35,462 nucleotides of DNA from Willaertia magna (taxonomy: Eukaryota > Heterolobosea > Eutetramitea > Acrasida > Naegleriidae). Each line of letters begins with the position of its first letter. Within the stretch, counting starts at the first letter, position 1. The stretch is from assembly GCA_902984215.1 (NCBI GenBank), contig CADWAF010000779.1:1-35462 (forward strand), read 5' to 3'. The notes below the pieces were generated by a model, which saw only the letters and a program-made list of their open reading frames with translations, was not told the DNA's origin and made no database searches. This document shows positions 21,767 to 32,069 of this stretch, piece by piece. The position numbers and the translations under genes are program-made.

Positions 21767-23332
21767 ATGTACGAAAACGACAGTCGTAGAGAATTTTTGA
21801 GCATTGACACTAGTGGTTGTCAACCACCAAGGATATGCATTGCAAAGAAGAAAACATTTTCTTTAATGAGCTTGGATTCTTTAGGAGAGATTACTCCAAC
21901 AACATTAGGTGATACTTTGTTAAATACTCCTTCTGATATGCTTCTATCAAACTCTCCTTTTCCAACACCTTTTCAATCTTTAAACTCTCCTAACAGTTCA
22001 CAGGGCCTTTCCACTCCTTTTCATTTTCTTTCTCCAACCTCAATTGAGGAAACTTTTGGAAGTATTACAATACCTTCAGCTGAAAGGGCTTCTGTTGCTG
22101 ATGGAATTCGCCAGTTGACTCCACCTGACAGTGCAATACCAGGTTTTAATTATCAATCCTCTTTAGTATGGGGTACAAATAATAATACAACATCAGAACA
22201 AACACCAACAATGAATTCATTCTATAATCTATTAACTAATAACTCTGAAAAGAACAATAGTCAATGTCAAAATAACAACTCCTTTTTTGAATATATTTGT
22301 TCTCAAACAAGTTGTGAAGAAGTTACTCCTGACAACAACAACACTAAAGATAATAATGAACAAAGTAATGATGAGAGTGTTATCCATAATGAACAAACTA
22401 ACTTTGAAGAGTATTCAAATCCAACTACAATCCAAAATGAAATGATTAATAACAGTTCTATTGTTGATTTCAATAATTTCCAACAATTATCTAAAAATAA
22501 TAGCAGTAATTGGAGTGAATTAGAATGCTTCTTTAAAAAACTTAGTGTTGAAAATCCAACAGCCACTCTACAGTTAATTAATGTTTTAAAAGGTGTGACA
22601 GAAAATTCACAATTATCTAATAGCAGTAGTGAAGTATCTAATAGTTTAAGTGAACAACATTATTCACCTTCAAATAATAATGTTGTTGATTTCTCTAACG
22701 TAACACTTTATCCAACAACAGTAACTAGTCAACCAGGTTGTTGGAATAATACCATTGTAACTAATCAAATTCCTCCACAAATACCAATTCAACAACAATG
22801 TATTACATCTAATCAAATAATTAATTATGATGAACAAAGTAATAATGAAAGTTATGTCTCAAATTCAATTGGTCCAAATGATACATCTTCTACATCATTT
22901 GAACAATATTCTTCTTGTCAAACATTATCTTGTAAAGAAAATAAGAAAAGATCAAAAAAGAAAAATAATGGATCTTCTTCCTCAGCAATAGGTGGTAACA
23001 GTTCTAAAGAAAAGAAATTACATCACACACAAAGGTATAGAGTAAGATTTGAAAAGAATAATACCTTACCAGATAATGTTACTGAAAAACTAAAACAAAA
23101 TCCTCTACTTTGTAATCCAATCAAAGGACAAGTGAAATTTGAAGGGAATGAATTCTATGATTTTAAGAAAGGTACTCATTGTACTCAACAACAGAAAAGA
23201 AGACATTCTTATGACAGTAATGCAAGTGTAATGATGATGAGTAATGGCAGTAGTAGTAATAGTAGTGGCAGTACTAGTGGTGGTAATTTAAATAATAATA
23301 TTCAATTTCATATGCAACAGAATAATTGGTAA
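21767..23332 (+). CDS. Ser/Asn/Gln-rich protein with SP/TP motifs
   Basis: 521 residues, intronless; the ATG follows an A-run. Residues 30-110 contain many Ser-Pro and Thr-Pro dipeptides (TPSDMLLSNSPFPTPF, TPFHFLSPTS), typical targets of cyclin-dependent or MAP kinases. The middle is Asn/Ser/Gln-rich and likely disordered. The only region that looks structured is near the C-terminus (about 425-470; HTQRYRVRFEKNNTLPDNV, then KGQVKFEGNEFYDFKKG), preceded by a basic stretch (KENKKRSKKKNNG) that could be a nuclear localisation signal. The composition suggests a transcriptional or RNA regulator, but no DNA- or RNA-binding fold is recognised. It converges on the 7TM gene with 45 bp between stops. 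Confidence 0.75.
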   Translation: MYENDSRREFLSIDTSGCQPPRICIAKKKTFSLMSLDSLGEITPTTLGDTLLNTPSDMLLSNSPFPTPFQSLNSPNSSQGLSTPFHFLSPTSIEETFGSITIPSAERASVADGIRQLTPPDSAIPGFNYQSSLVWGTNNNTTSEQTPTMNSFYNLLTNNSEKNNSQCQNNNSFFEYICSQTSCEEVTPDNNNTKDNNEQSNDESVIHNEQTNFEEYSNPTTIQNEMINNSSIVDFNNFQQLSKNNSSNWSELECFFKKLSVENPTATLQLINVLKGVTENSQLSNSSSEVSNSLSEQHYSPSNNNVVDFSNVTLYPTTVTSQPGCWNNTIVTNQIPPQIPIQQQCITSNQIINYDEQSNNESYVSNSIGPNDTSSTSFEQYSSCQTLSCKENKKRSKKKNNGSSSSAIGGNSSKEKKLHHTQRYRVRFEKNNTLPDNVTEKLKQNPLLCNPIKGQVKFEGNEFYDFKKGTHCTQQQKRRHSYDSNASVMMMSNGSSSNSSGSTSGGNLNNNIQFHMQQNNW

Positions 23333-23377
23333 ATAATAATACCATTGTAAAAAATTATAAAAAATTGTTTTAATCTT

Positions 23378-25226
23378 TTATACATCTGATTTTCCACATT
23401 TTAAATAAATAGTCTTAAAATGATTGAAATTAAATAATAAATATGAAAATATAATACAAATAATAAGCATAATAATATCATTAATAATAATCCAATAACT
23501 AAAAAAATAAATAAAATTATAATTATATTTTTACTTACATTTGATACCAAGGTCCAAATTCTAAAAAATTATAATTTATGAAATTTTGTAATACTTACTC
23601 TCTAACATTCCCAATAACATATTAACAACGAAACAAAAGATAGCAACAATTAAAAGAAAGATAAATCTCATAAACTATTTTGAAATAAATATAAGTAAAT
23701 AAATTAATACTAACCTTAAGTTCATAAAATTTGACATCTTTCATTTTTCTTAAATTAAAATAAATTAAAAGACCATAAACTAAAAATCCAACAGTTTGAA
23801 CTATAAAAATTACAATAAATTATAATACTAAATAACTAAATACTCACCAATGGATAAACCTAAAATTAAGGCAAATATAACTTTAAAAGCGACATCATTA
23901 ACAACTTGGAAAGCAGTCACGTTATTGTAGAAAAATCCCCAATTGATTGCAACAAAAATTGCACCAATAATCATAAATCCAGAAAATATCCAAACTAATA
24001 AAACTAAGATAGTGCTTGTTTCAGTTGTATTCTTTATAATTTTATATTTTTAATTCTTTAATAAAAGTGACACTTACTTTTTGTGTTTTATGTAAGGCAT
24101 CAATCCAAATAGCTAATGCAGGACAATAGGCACATAAAACCCAGTAAGTAATCCATGTAGTACCTATACCAAAACTAGCTGCTGGACTAGCCAATTGTAT
24201 AATATAATCTATAAGTCTGTGACTAGTTATTAAAATATGTTACAACAAAATAAAAACTAACCTAAATATAATTGCAATAAATAAACAAAACATTGCCATG
24301 TTTTTAAAATCTGAAAGTAAAACCTTATAAAAAGCAGGAGATTGTTTACTTTTTAACATTTTTAATTCTTTAATCCAACCAAATAAATTTGGAATAATAA
24401 TTATAAAAATAAAACCAATTAAAACAATACAATAAATTCCTAAAGATATTCCTTCAACTGGTTTAATAGCTGGAATCCAAAAATAAGAGAATGAATCACA
24501 AGTACTTGCAAATCTTCTTATTCCAGCACATAAACACCATTGAACTGGAATAAATTCATCAACTGCATTAGGGTTTGGATATAAAGGTACCATAAATGGA
24601 ACACCTAAACCATTTCCACATTTCTCTCTAATACTACTACCTTCTGATTTTCCTTTAAATTCACTGAATTTCAAAAATTTACATTTATTTTCTTTCACAT
24701 TTGTAAAAAATTGATCACGATCTATTTGTGAAACATTATTTACAGCTGAACAAACGAAACATAAATTTTGAAAATACATTAAATCATTAAATGGATATGG
24801 ACCCACTTTATCTGTAGAATTTAATTTCACAACTAATGGTGACGAATCTATACTCATTGCACTTGATAATTTTTCAGTGTAACTATCTAATTGTTGATAA
24901 TTTGATGGGTTACAAAATAAAGTAGAACAAATTGAAAAAGCTCTAATGTCTTGACTCAAAAAATTTTGACAATAAGAATATGGTTTAGGATCTACTTCAT
25001 AAAGATATTCATACTTTTGTAAACTGAAATAATTTAATTCTGCATAATCTAAAAGGTCTTCGCATTGGTATCCGTATGGGTTTAATGATGTATTATTATC
25101 TACTTTACAATTAATTAATCTAGGATTATTATCAAAAGATGATGGTCTTGTTTGTTGACAAGATATGAAACCAACAACAAAAAACAAAAGTGTCAACAAG
25201 GGTATAAAGTTTAACATCAATTTCAT
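23378..25226 (-). CDS. Seven-transmembrane receptor-like protein, seven exons
   Basis: Exons 25226-24262, 24222-24078, 24031-23848, 23800-23715, 23674-23599, 23560-23539 and 23498-23378 join in frame across six introns of 38-47 nt, giving 532 residues. A signal peptide (MKLMLNFIPLLTLLFFVVGF) precedes an ectodomain of about 240 residues with 12 cysteines and at least three N-glycosylation sequons (NTS, NST, NVS). Seven hydrophobic spans follow, one or more per exon: ISLGIYCIVLIGFIFIIIIP; a second span begun by NMAMFCLFIAIIF; TTWITYWVLCAYCPALAIW; TILVLLVWIFSGFMIIGAIF; VIFALILGLSIVQTVGFLVY; FIFLLIVAIFCFVVNMLL; and YWIIINDIIMLIICIIFSYL. The topology is that of a GPCR with a Cys-rich extracellular head (as in Frizzled-like receptors), but I see no Frizzled KTxxxW or other family signature. 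Exon 6 is only 22 nt, and skipping exon 7 gives a stop right after GPWYQM. Confidence 0.82.
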
Positions 25227-25513
25227 GAACGCGTTTTTTTTGTGTTAAAAAATGACATTTCAATGACCTTTCAACTCAACCAAGCTCTTTGATTCATAGG
25301 TCTGCTATCAAAATTAAACTGTTTGTTTTTAATATTGAAATACCAAATGAAATTAGATGAATTGGTTTTATCTTCATTAAAATTCATAGACATTAGATTA
25401 TTATTTTTAGGAAATTATTTTAAATTTTAGTCGGAAATGTACATGGATGACAATGTGGTAAGACTTTGAGTAGAAAAGGAATTAATAATATTAGAAAAAA
25501 CTATTTAATAACA
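25227..25513. promoter_or_regulatory. Divergent promoter, 7TM receptor and exostosin locus
   Basis: 287 bp between start codons. A short ATG frame at 25437 ends in GTGGTAAGA, which could be a tiny 5' exon. The nearest phase-compatible acceptor (25551-25552) would make a 95-nt intron, longer than any other here, so it was not used. Confidence 0.4.
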
Positions 25514-26257
25514 ATGAAAAGAGTATTCCGTACTTGTATTCCTTTCCTTAAGAGAGATCAATTTTCTATTCGCCATCATAAGCAAGACGAAGAAGAATTG
25601 GAAGAAGAACGTTTTCATGAACAACAAAAAGAACAAGTTAAAGGAAAATGGTATTATAGATTTATAATGACTAATGTTCAAGAAGAGGCTGACCACTTTA
25701 AATTTCATGTAAAATTAAGGAGTACTACCTCAACAGAAAGATTAAACATTGAAGAAGAGAATGATAATCAATCAATGGAAAATCATCATGCTTCATTTAA
25801 GCTAGCTAACACAGATTCATTATTTAATCAACATCTTACAAATAATATTATTGCCAATTATGAACAACAACATGTTAATTTACCTCAACAACAATTAGTT
25901 AAGAAAAAATTATTTAATGAAAATCCATTGCCTGAAGATGAAGAATTAGTTCATCCATTAGTAATTGAAGAAGTTTATACTAAATTACCTTCAACACAAT
26001 TTAGTAATAATACCTTAGATACTGCAAGTATTACTCTAAGTAAAATTGATAGTTGTTTTTCACCAAAAGAAAATGATAGTTTATTTAAAAGTAATGATGA
26101 TTTTATGGCAAATTCAACTTTTGGTGAAGAAAAGTCAATGGAAAATTTAACAAATTTAGTAAATCAACCAACTTTTAATCAAAAGAATGAATTTAATACT
26201 TTTAATCCATACCTTGATCTACCAACTAACATTTATAATACTGAGTGTTTTATTTAA
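25514..26257 (+). CDS. Upstream frame of the exostosin locus, unknown protein
   Basis: 247 residues from the first in-frame ATG (25514) to TAA at 26255. An open frame this long is very unlikely by chance in DNA this rich in A and T, so it is coding. The N-terminus is basic (MKRVFRTCIPFLKRDQ), then acidic (QDEEELEEERFHEQQKEQ); the rest is polar, Asn/Glu/Leu-rich, with no membrane span or known domain. Its last 71 bases overlap the start of the exostosin frame in the +1 frame. It may be a separate small gene, or the cytosolic N-terminal tail of the exostosin protein joined by an intron or frameshift that I could not identify with a consensus donor. Confidence 0.5.
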   Translation: MKRVFRTCIPFLKRDQFSIRHHKQDEEELEEERFHEQQKEQVKGKWYYRFIMTNVQEEADHFKFHVKLRSTTSTERLNIEEENDNQSMENHHASFKLANTDSLFNQHLTNNIIANYEQQHVNLPQQQLVKKKLFNENPLPEDEELVHPLVIEEVYTKLPSTQFSNNTLDTASITLSKIDSCFSPKENDSLFKSNDDFMANSTFGEEKSMENLTNLVNQPTFNQKNEFNTFNPYLDLPTNIYNTECFI

Positions 26258-29057
26258 TATAATATTATTGTATCTAAGGGTGAGAGACTCACATAAAAAA
26301 AGTACAACATTAACAACATTAACACAACATGAACATGATGAATTACATATTGAAACACTTCACTTTTCAAATGCTTATGATTATTCACATCTTTTTAAAA
26401 CACCATCAACAAATTTTAAAGAAAAGATTTGGAGATTAATTGAAGCTAAATATGGAACAAAGACAGAGAATTTAGAAGAATTTAACAAAATGAAAGATAA
26501 TTTTAATTCATTAAATTGGCCAATTAAAATTTATATTTATTCATTACCTGATGACCCACCAATTAAACAAGTGCATCATTACTTAGAAGAGAATAGAGAT
26601 TTATTTATTGAACATTCTAATAAATTCTTTCCACACATCGTTTTAGAATCATTTATTAATGCACGTTTTGGAATAGATGCTAATGGTACATTAAGACATG
26701 AAGAAGGAATTAATAATGAATATTTTCAAATAGTTGCAACTTTAAAAGAAGCAGATATTGCTTATATTCCATTCCGTCAAAATGGTTATTTCTTCTTTTA
26801 TGATACAGCACCTATTCGTACACCATTTGATTTTATTACACGTAATGAAATGTTAAGAAATATTTGGAATGGATATTTATCTTATAATAATTATGAATTA
26901 TATGATGGTATTTATAATACTGATATTCCACATTTTGTATCATTTTCTTATGTTTGTTTTAGATGTAGTTATCATATGATTCCTCCAAAAGTTAAAATTT
27001 TAAATTATGAAATTGTTGGTGTCACTGGTCAACCATTAGATGCTTGGTATGAAAATGGTTGTTATGATAGATGTTTTATTGTACCTTATGTTAATTATTT
27101 TGATTGGCCAAATACTCCACCTGAAATTTATCATCACATCTTTTATCCTCATCCATACAATGAAATTACATTTGATAAATGGTATCATGATGAATGGAAG
27201 AATAGACCTTATTTTATTACTTTTATTGGTGCATCTTATAGAACTTTAACTTTAGTTAGTCATCGTGCAAAATTAGTTACTGGTTTTCAAAAGAAATATT
27301 CTGATAAAGGTTTTCATTGGTTTAAAGAATCATGGACTAGTTCTTCAAATATTGAAATTTACAGTCAATCAAAGTTTTGTATTCAATTACATGGTGATAC
27401 TCCAACGTAAGTAATTTATTATCAATTTAATATTAATTATCTTCTCTGTAGACGTAATGGTTTTTATGAAAGTTGGTTATCGGGATGTATTCCTTTAACT
27501 GTTGAAAAGAGTTTCTTAATTTACAGACCAATGTTTGCATACACAGTTCCTGTTGAAGAAATGTCAGTTGTTGTTCCAAATAAATATTATATTAATGCAG
27601 ATATAGATGAAGTTTGGGAAGAATTAAAACGTATAGAACAACATGAATCATTAAATAGATTAAAATTAATTGCAAATCATTATGATATGTTTAGATATAG
27701 TAATATTACTGATAAGATAGATGCTTATTCTTATGCAATGTCTTTAATTGCTTTAAAGATGCCTTTAACTCCACCACCTTCATTAATTACAGAAACAACA
27801 TCATCATCACACTATTTAGTTAATAATGAACATTTTAAAATAGAGAAACCTTATTACTTTTTAAATTCTCCTATAACAGGTATTTATAAATTTAAAACTT
27901 ATATACCACAATTGACTAGTAGTAAAAGATGGTGGGATAAAGAATCATTTGAATCTATTCAAGAAGTATTATCTACACCTAAAGCTACTATTTATATTTA
28001 TGGTAATGATGATATTGATTGGGAAAGTATACCTAGAGAACATATTGAAAAGATTGATAGAATATTAGCATTAGAAGCTGAAATATATAGAAGAGCTAAA
28101 ACAAAATCAGGAATGAAATTAACTGATGAAATTGAAAAAGCAGATTTAATTTATATTCCAATATTTACACTTTGCTATATTAAAGAATGTAGTAATTTTA
28201 CTAATCCTGATTATTCTTTAAAGTCACAAATCAATCAATTTTATTTATTTTTTGAAAATGCATATAAAACAGTTGTGAATAATATTCCATATAGATCAAA
28301 TACACCAATATTTACATTCTTTAATATTCCTGAAATGGATTCTACAGTTAGAGCACCTAATGCATTTGATAATATTGAAAGATTAATATCAAATAATAAG
28401 AATTTATTTGTATTTTCTGATAATGTTTTTAATTTAAATAATAGAAGATATGTTATACCAGTTCCATATTTAGAACCAACATTTGATGGTCCATCTACAT
28501 CACTAGTCAAAGATAAAAAACAATTTATTCAAGGTCAAAACAAATTTACATGTTATTTTGGTGATTTACGTATTCATCCAATTAGTGTTTTTACATTCTT
28601 ACCTGAAGTAATGATGAAATCTACTGTTGTATTTACTTTTGGTGAAACATATACACAAAAAGATTTAGAAGGATGTATTTATACAATTATACCTAATGGT
28701 AGTCCAAGTGATTTATTTACAAAAGCAATATTAGCTGGTTCTATTCCAGTATTATTTCCAAATAATGAAAAGTTTTATACTCAAATATATGGTAGCTTAT
28801 TTGATTTTGACAAAGCAGCTATTATTGTTCCTAAAAAGATTACTGAGATTGATGACACTGTTTCATCTGTTGAATTTACAATTGAATTTTTAAGATTTTT
28901 ACAAAATAGACATTATGATGAAATTTTAGAAAGAAGAGAATATATTCAAAGAATACAACCATACTTTTCATTAGCATCTAGTATAGATAGTATAGATTTA
29001 ATTAGTAAAATGATACATGGTGGAAGAAAATATTGGAAAAATCCTTTAATAATATAA
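26187..29057 (+). CDS. Tandem exostosin (GT47) glycosyltransferase, two exons
   Basis: Exons 26187-27406 and 27452-29057 join across a 45-nt GTAAGT...GTAG intron (phase 2), giving 941 residues. An N-terminal signal anchor (NLILLIHTLIYQLTFIIL then VLFNIILLYLR) indicates a type II Golgi membrane protein. Two exostosin-type units follow. The first starts IKIYIYSLP, contains ADIAYIPF, and ends KFCIQLHGDTPTRNGFYES with GCIPLTV. The second starts about residue 585 (TIYIYGNDD), has ADLIYIPI, and ends CIYTIIPNGSPSDLF with GSIPVLF. The spacing of 'yiP', 'G' and 'GcIPv' is the GT47 donor-binding pattern, so a sugar-transferring role in glycan or glycoprotein synthesis is likely; the sugar is unknown. 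The start is uncertain because of the overlapping upstream frame. The stop codon abuts that of the convergent gene with no gap. Confidence 0.8.
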
Positions 29058-29718
29058 TTAAACTCCATCACCAGCAGTGGATTGAGTTTGTTGTGATCCA
29101 GGTACTAGAGGAGAACTTGCTAATGCTGAATAGCTAAATCCTTGAAGGTTTGATCTAGTTCCTCCAGTAATAGTCACAGTACCTGTTTGTAAACTCTTTA
29201 AAGAGTTATTTTCTATTAAAATTTATACTTACTAAATAATCAATTTCTAATTCATTTTGTTCAAAGGCAACCTCTCCTGCAATTCCCAATTCGTTTTCTA
29301 TTTTCCTTAAAAATTCGTTTCTGTTGTAAGGCAATGTCATTATTCTTGAAATATTCATTCCAGCAATTGTTAATTCAACAACTGGTGGATTAAGCTCCCA
29401 AGCCAACATTCTTTGTTGTTCAAAGAATTGGTTGCAGTAAGCCAATTGTTCAAAAGGAGCAATGTGCTTAACAAAAGTACATCCGTCGTTGAGCCAAATT
29501 TCTGTAATTGCAAAGTTATAATCTCTTTGATAATATCCCACCGCAACATCTGGCAATCCGTCTCCATTTACATCGAGAATACCTCCTACCTGGTTGACTT
29601 GGCCAAAGTAAATGAATTGAGTTGGATAAGGACTGAATGGGAATATGCAAAGAGATGAATTTATAATTATTGTCACAATAAAAGTAGCCAAAGTAATTGC
29701 AATGTTTTTTTTATTCAT
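29058..29718 (-). CDS. Secreted FG-GAP-type protein, two exons
   Basis: Exons 29718-29233 and 29195-29058 join across a 37-nt GTAAGT...AAAG intron (29232-29196, phase 0), giving 207 residues. The start is the ATG at 29718; the frame extends upstream only to a TTG. Residues 1-24 are a signal peptide (NIAITLATFIVTIII). One calcium-binding FG-GAP/VCBS loop, D49-V-N51-G-D53-G-L-P-D57, sits in QVGGILDVNGDGLPDVAVG. A single blade cannot form a propeller, so this is either a fragment of the fold or a small adhesin-like protein. The C-terminal exon is Ser/Gly/Thr/Gln-rich (GSQQTQSTAGDGV). The other acceptor AG two bases downstream leads quickly to a stop, which favours the join chosen. It lies 71 bp downstream of the lipase stop, same strand. 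Confidence 0.75.
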
Positions 29719-29789
29719 GTTTATGCTTGTCAGATGTAGTTTCGTGTTTATTGAAACCAAAAAAGTTACAAAGTAGTGAGTAGTGCTAT

Positions 29790-31210
29790 TTAATTAAATG
29801 ATTCTTTAATTCTTTGAAGTATATCTTGATAAACATCAATGTGTGCATTCACTCCCCAAATCTAAATGATTAATTAGTAAAATTAATTAATTAATTACTT
29901 ACAAAATCAATGTGACCATAAGATGGATAATATTGTAAACTCTTAATTCTATTCTTTGGAATTTGTGGAAGATAAAAATTAAAATCTGTTGGATCTCCTA
30001 AAATATCATATCCACCATGATATAAAGCAACATCTACATTAAGGTTTTGTAAACTATATTGTGGTGTAGTTACTTGATGATAATTTTCATAATTATCTAA
30101 ACCATAATCAAACATTTGGAATTTATTTGCTCTAATCATTTGTGCCCAATGTACCCTTTGATGATCATAAGTTTAATAATTAAAAATATAAAAATAATAA
30201 TAACTTACATGTTATGAGTAGATGTTCCAGCAGGTAATCTAGAGAAATAAACACCTAATCTAGTCATATTAACATGATTAACTAAAGTATCACATCCACT
30301 AACTAAACAATAAACATTCATACAAACTGCTTTTTGTAAAATACTATTTTGACATAATCCAGGAACTAATTTTTGTAAAATTTCATTTGTAGGTAAAAAT
30401 TGTTCAACACCAATAAGTTCTAATAATTCACCAACTCTTAATTTAGCTAATGCTTGCATAAAATCACTATTTACATGACTGACATATGTCACAGGTGCAA
30501 GTGCAACAAAAAGAGAAATCTTCTTTGAAAACTCTTGAGAACACAAATGTGGATATTTCATTCCTTCTTTAGCAGTACTTGAAAAACATGCAAATCCCAT
30601 TGTTGTTCCTTGTGAGTGACCAACGTATGCTAATTTCTGTTGACCTGATACTTTTAATGCATAATTTACTTGAGTAACTAAATCGTAGCTAGCCATTTCA
30701 TCCCAAGAGAATTTCCAAAATTGTTTGTCACTAGTTGTGTGATAAATATTTCTATTTGAGTATTCATTTCCTCTTGCATTTCCCATCCAAACATCATATC
30801 CTTGATCTGCTAATATAAATCCTAATGATTGATATGGAAAGTTATTGACCCATGTTGCAGAACAATCTAATAAACCATGTTGAAGGAAAACTACTCTCTT
30901 TTGACTTTGGGGAATACTTTTACTTAATGTTGATCTACCACTTGGAATTCTTTGTCTACAAATCATATTATATCAACTATTATTTAATAACATTTACTTA
31001 CAATGAAAGAATATAACCATCATCTGTTACAATTACAATTAATTATTGTTTTCGGTGAGTGATACAATATTACTTACCGGTAGTGGCAAAATGTTGTTCA
31101 ACAGGATATCCCATTGCTTGAATGAGTTGGGTAACGTTCAAACTTTGAGCAAAAGCATTCAAAGTCATCAAACATAAAACAAACAATAGTGAAATATAGA
31201 GCTTCGACAT
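29790..31210 (-). CDS. Acid (gastric/lysosomal-type) lipase, five exons
   Basis: Exons 31210-31078, 31023-31002, 30955-30209, 30155-29903 and 29861-29790 join across introns of 54, 46, 53 and 41 nt, giving 408 residues, close to the ~398 usual for the family. A signal peptide (LYISLLFVLCLMTLNAFA) is followed by the AB-hydrolase-associated lipase region (LIQAMGYPVEQHFATT then DDGYILSLQRIPSG, the latter split over a 22-nt exon). The alpha/beta-hydrolase core has oxyanion motif LQHGLLD (76-82), nucleophile elbow GHSQG (Ser166), the acid in GGYDILGDPTD and the catalytic His in YGHIDF at the end of exon 4. The catalytic triad is complete. It hydrolyses triacylglycerols or cholesteryl esters, in an amoeba most likely in phagolysosomes. 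A perfect 12-bp stem precedes the ATG. Confidence 0.93.
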
Positions 31211-31211
31211 T

Positions 31212-31246
31212 TTCAACAATTTTTTATGGAGATGAAAATTGTTGAA
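31212..31246 (-). promoter_or_regulatory. Perfect hairpin directly before the lipase start codon
   Basis: TTCAACAATTTT (31212-31223) and AAAATTGTTGAA (31235-31246) are perfect 12-base inverted arms with an 11-base loop. On the mRNA strand the stem ends one base before the ATG at 31210. It could be a leader hairpin that limits translation, or a palindromic protein-binding site in the promoter. Confidence 0.6.
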
Positions 31247-31381
31247 TGATCAGAAATAAGATCTTCATTATCCCTTTGCGCATAAAAAAATTGGTGAAAA
31301 ACATGTCATTATCTAGATTGTTAATAACAAGCAAGTTACTAAGGATAGGTGAATAATTATCTCATTTATATTTTTGTTTTA

Positions 31382-32069
31382 TTACAATAATTCAGCAACA
31401 TGATTAATGTGTGAAGAAGACCAAGAAGGAGAATTCCTAATGGCATCAATTAAATTATTTGGGTCATCAATTACTGTAAACATTTTCAAATGAACTTCTG
31501 ACATAAAATTATCATTTACAGCATTTCTCATTAATTGTATTAAAGGATCATAATAATTATTAATATTTACAATAATAATTGGTTTCAAAAATAAACCCAA
31601 TTTCTTCCAAGTAATTATTTCCAATAATTCCTCTAATATCATTAAATTATTAGTTATTCAATTAATATCATTACTTACCAAATGTACCAACACCTCCAGG
31701 TAAAGCAATACATACATCTACGTTTTCTACCATCTTTTGTTTTCTTTCATGCATTGTCTCTGTTACAATCATTTCGGAAATGAAATTCTTTTCCATTCCC
31801 CAATTTTTATCAATCATAAACTTTGGAATTACACCAATAACATGACCAGAATGTTCCATGCAAGTTTTAGCTATTGTACCCATTAATCCACTATTTCCTC
31901 CTCCATATTTAATTGAAATTTTATTTTCGGCACATATTCTACCTACTGTAACAGCAGCTTTAAAATACTTTTCGTCAACTTTACTACTACTGGCACAATA
32001 GATAACACAAGACTTAACAGGATTTGATTCAGAAGAGGGTGATGTTATGGTGGAGGCAACGTCAGACAT
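31382..32069 (-). CDS. LOG: LOG-family phosphoribohydrolase, two exons
   Basis: Exons 32069-31679 and 31632-31382 join across a 46-nt GTAAGT...TTAG intron (31678-31633, phase 1), giving 213 residues. LOG enzymes release free cytokinin base and ribose 5-phosphate from N6-substituted AMP; many microbial members act more broadly on nucleoside monophosphates. A Rossmann-like fold is evident: YGGGNSGLMG (55-64), MHERKQKM (106-113) and PGGVGTFEE (124-132), the last being the family's signature, restored exactly by the splice. The Arg/Glu residues needed for catalysis are present. About 20 polar residues precede the domain; there is no targeting signal. It is often mis-annotated as lysine decarboxylase. 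Confidence 0.93.

Noticed and set aside
25437..25457. Seven-codon 5' exon before the exostosin locus
   Set aside because: The donor GTAAGA is plausible, but the near acceptors are out of phase and the in-phase one needs a 95-nt intron. The ATG at 25514 is simpler.
29719..29760. Upstream extension of the FG-GAP protein
   Set aside because: The frame opens at a TTG. The ATG at 29718 gives a standard signal peptide.
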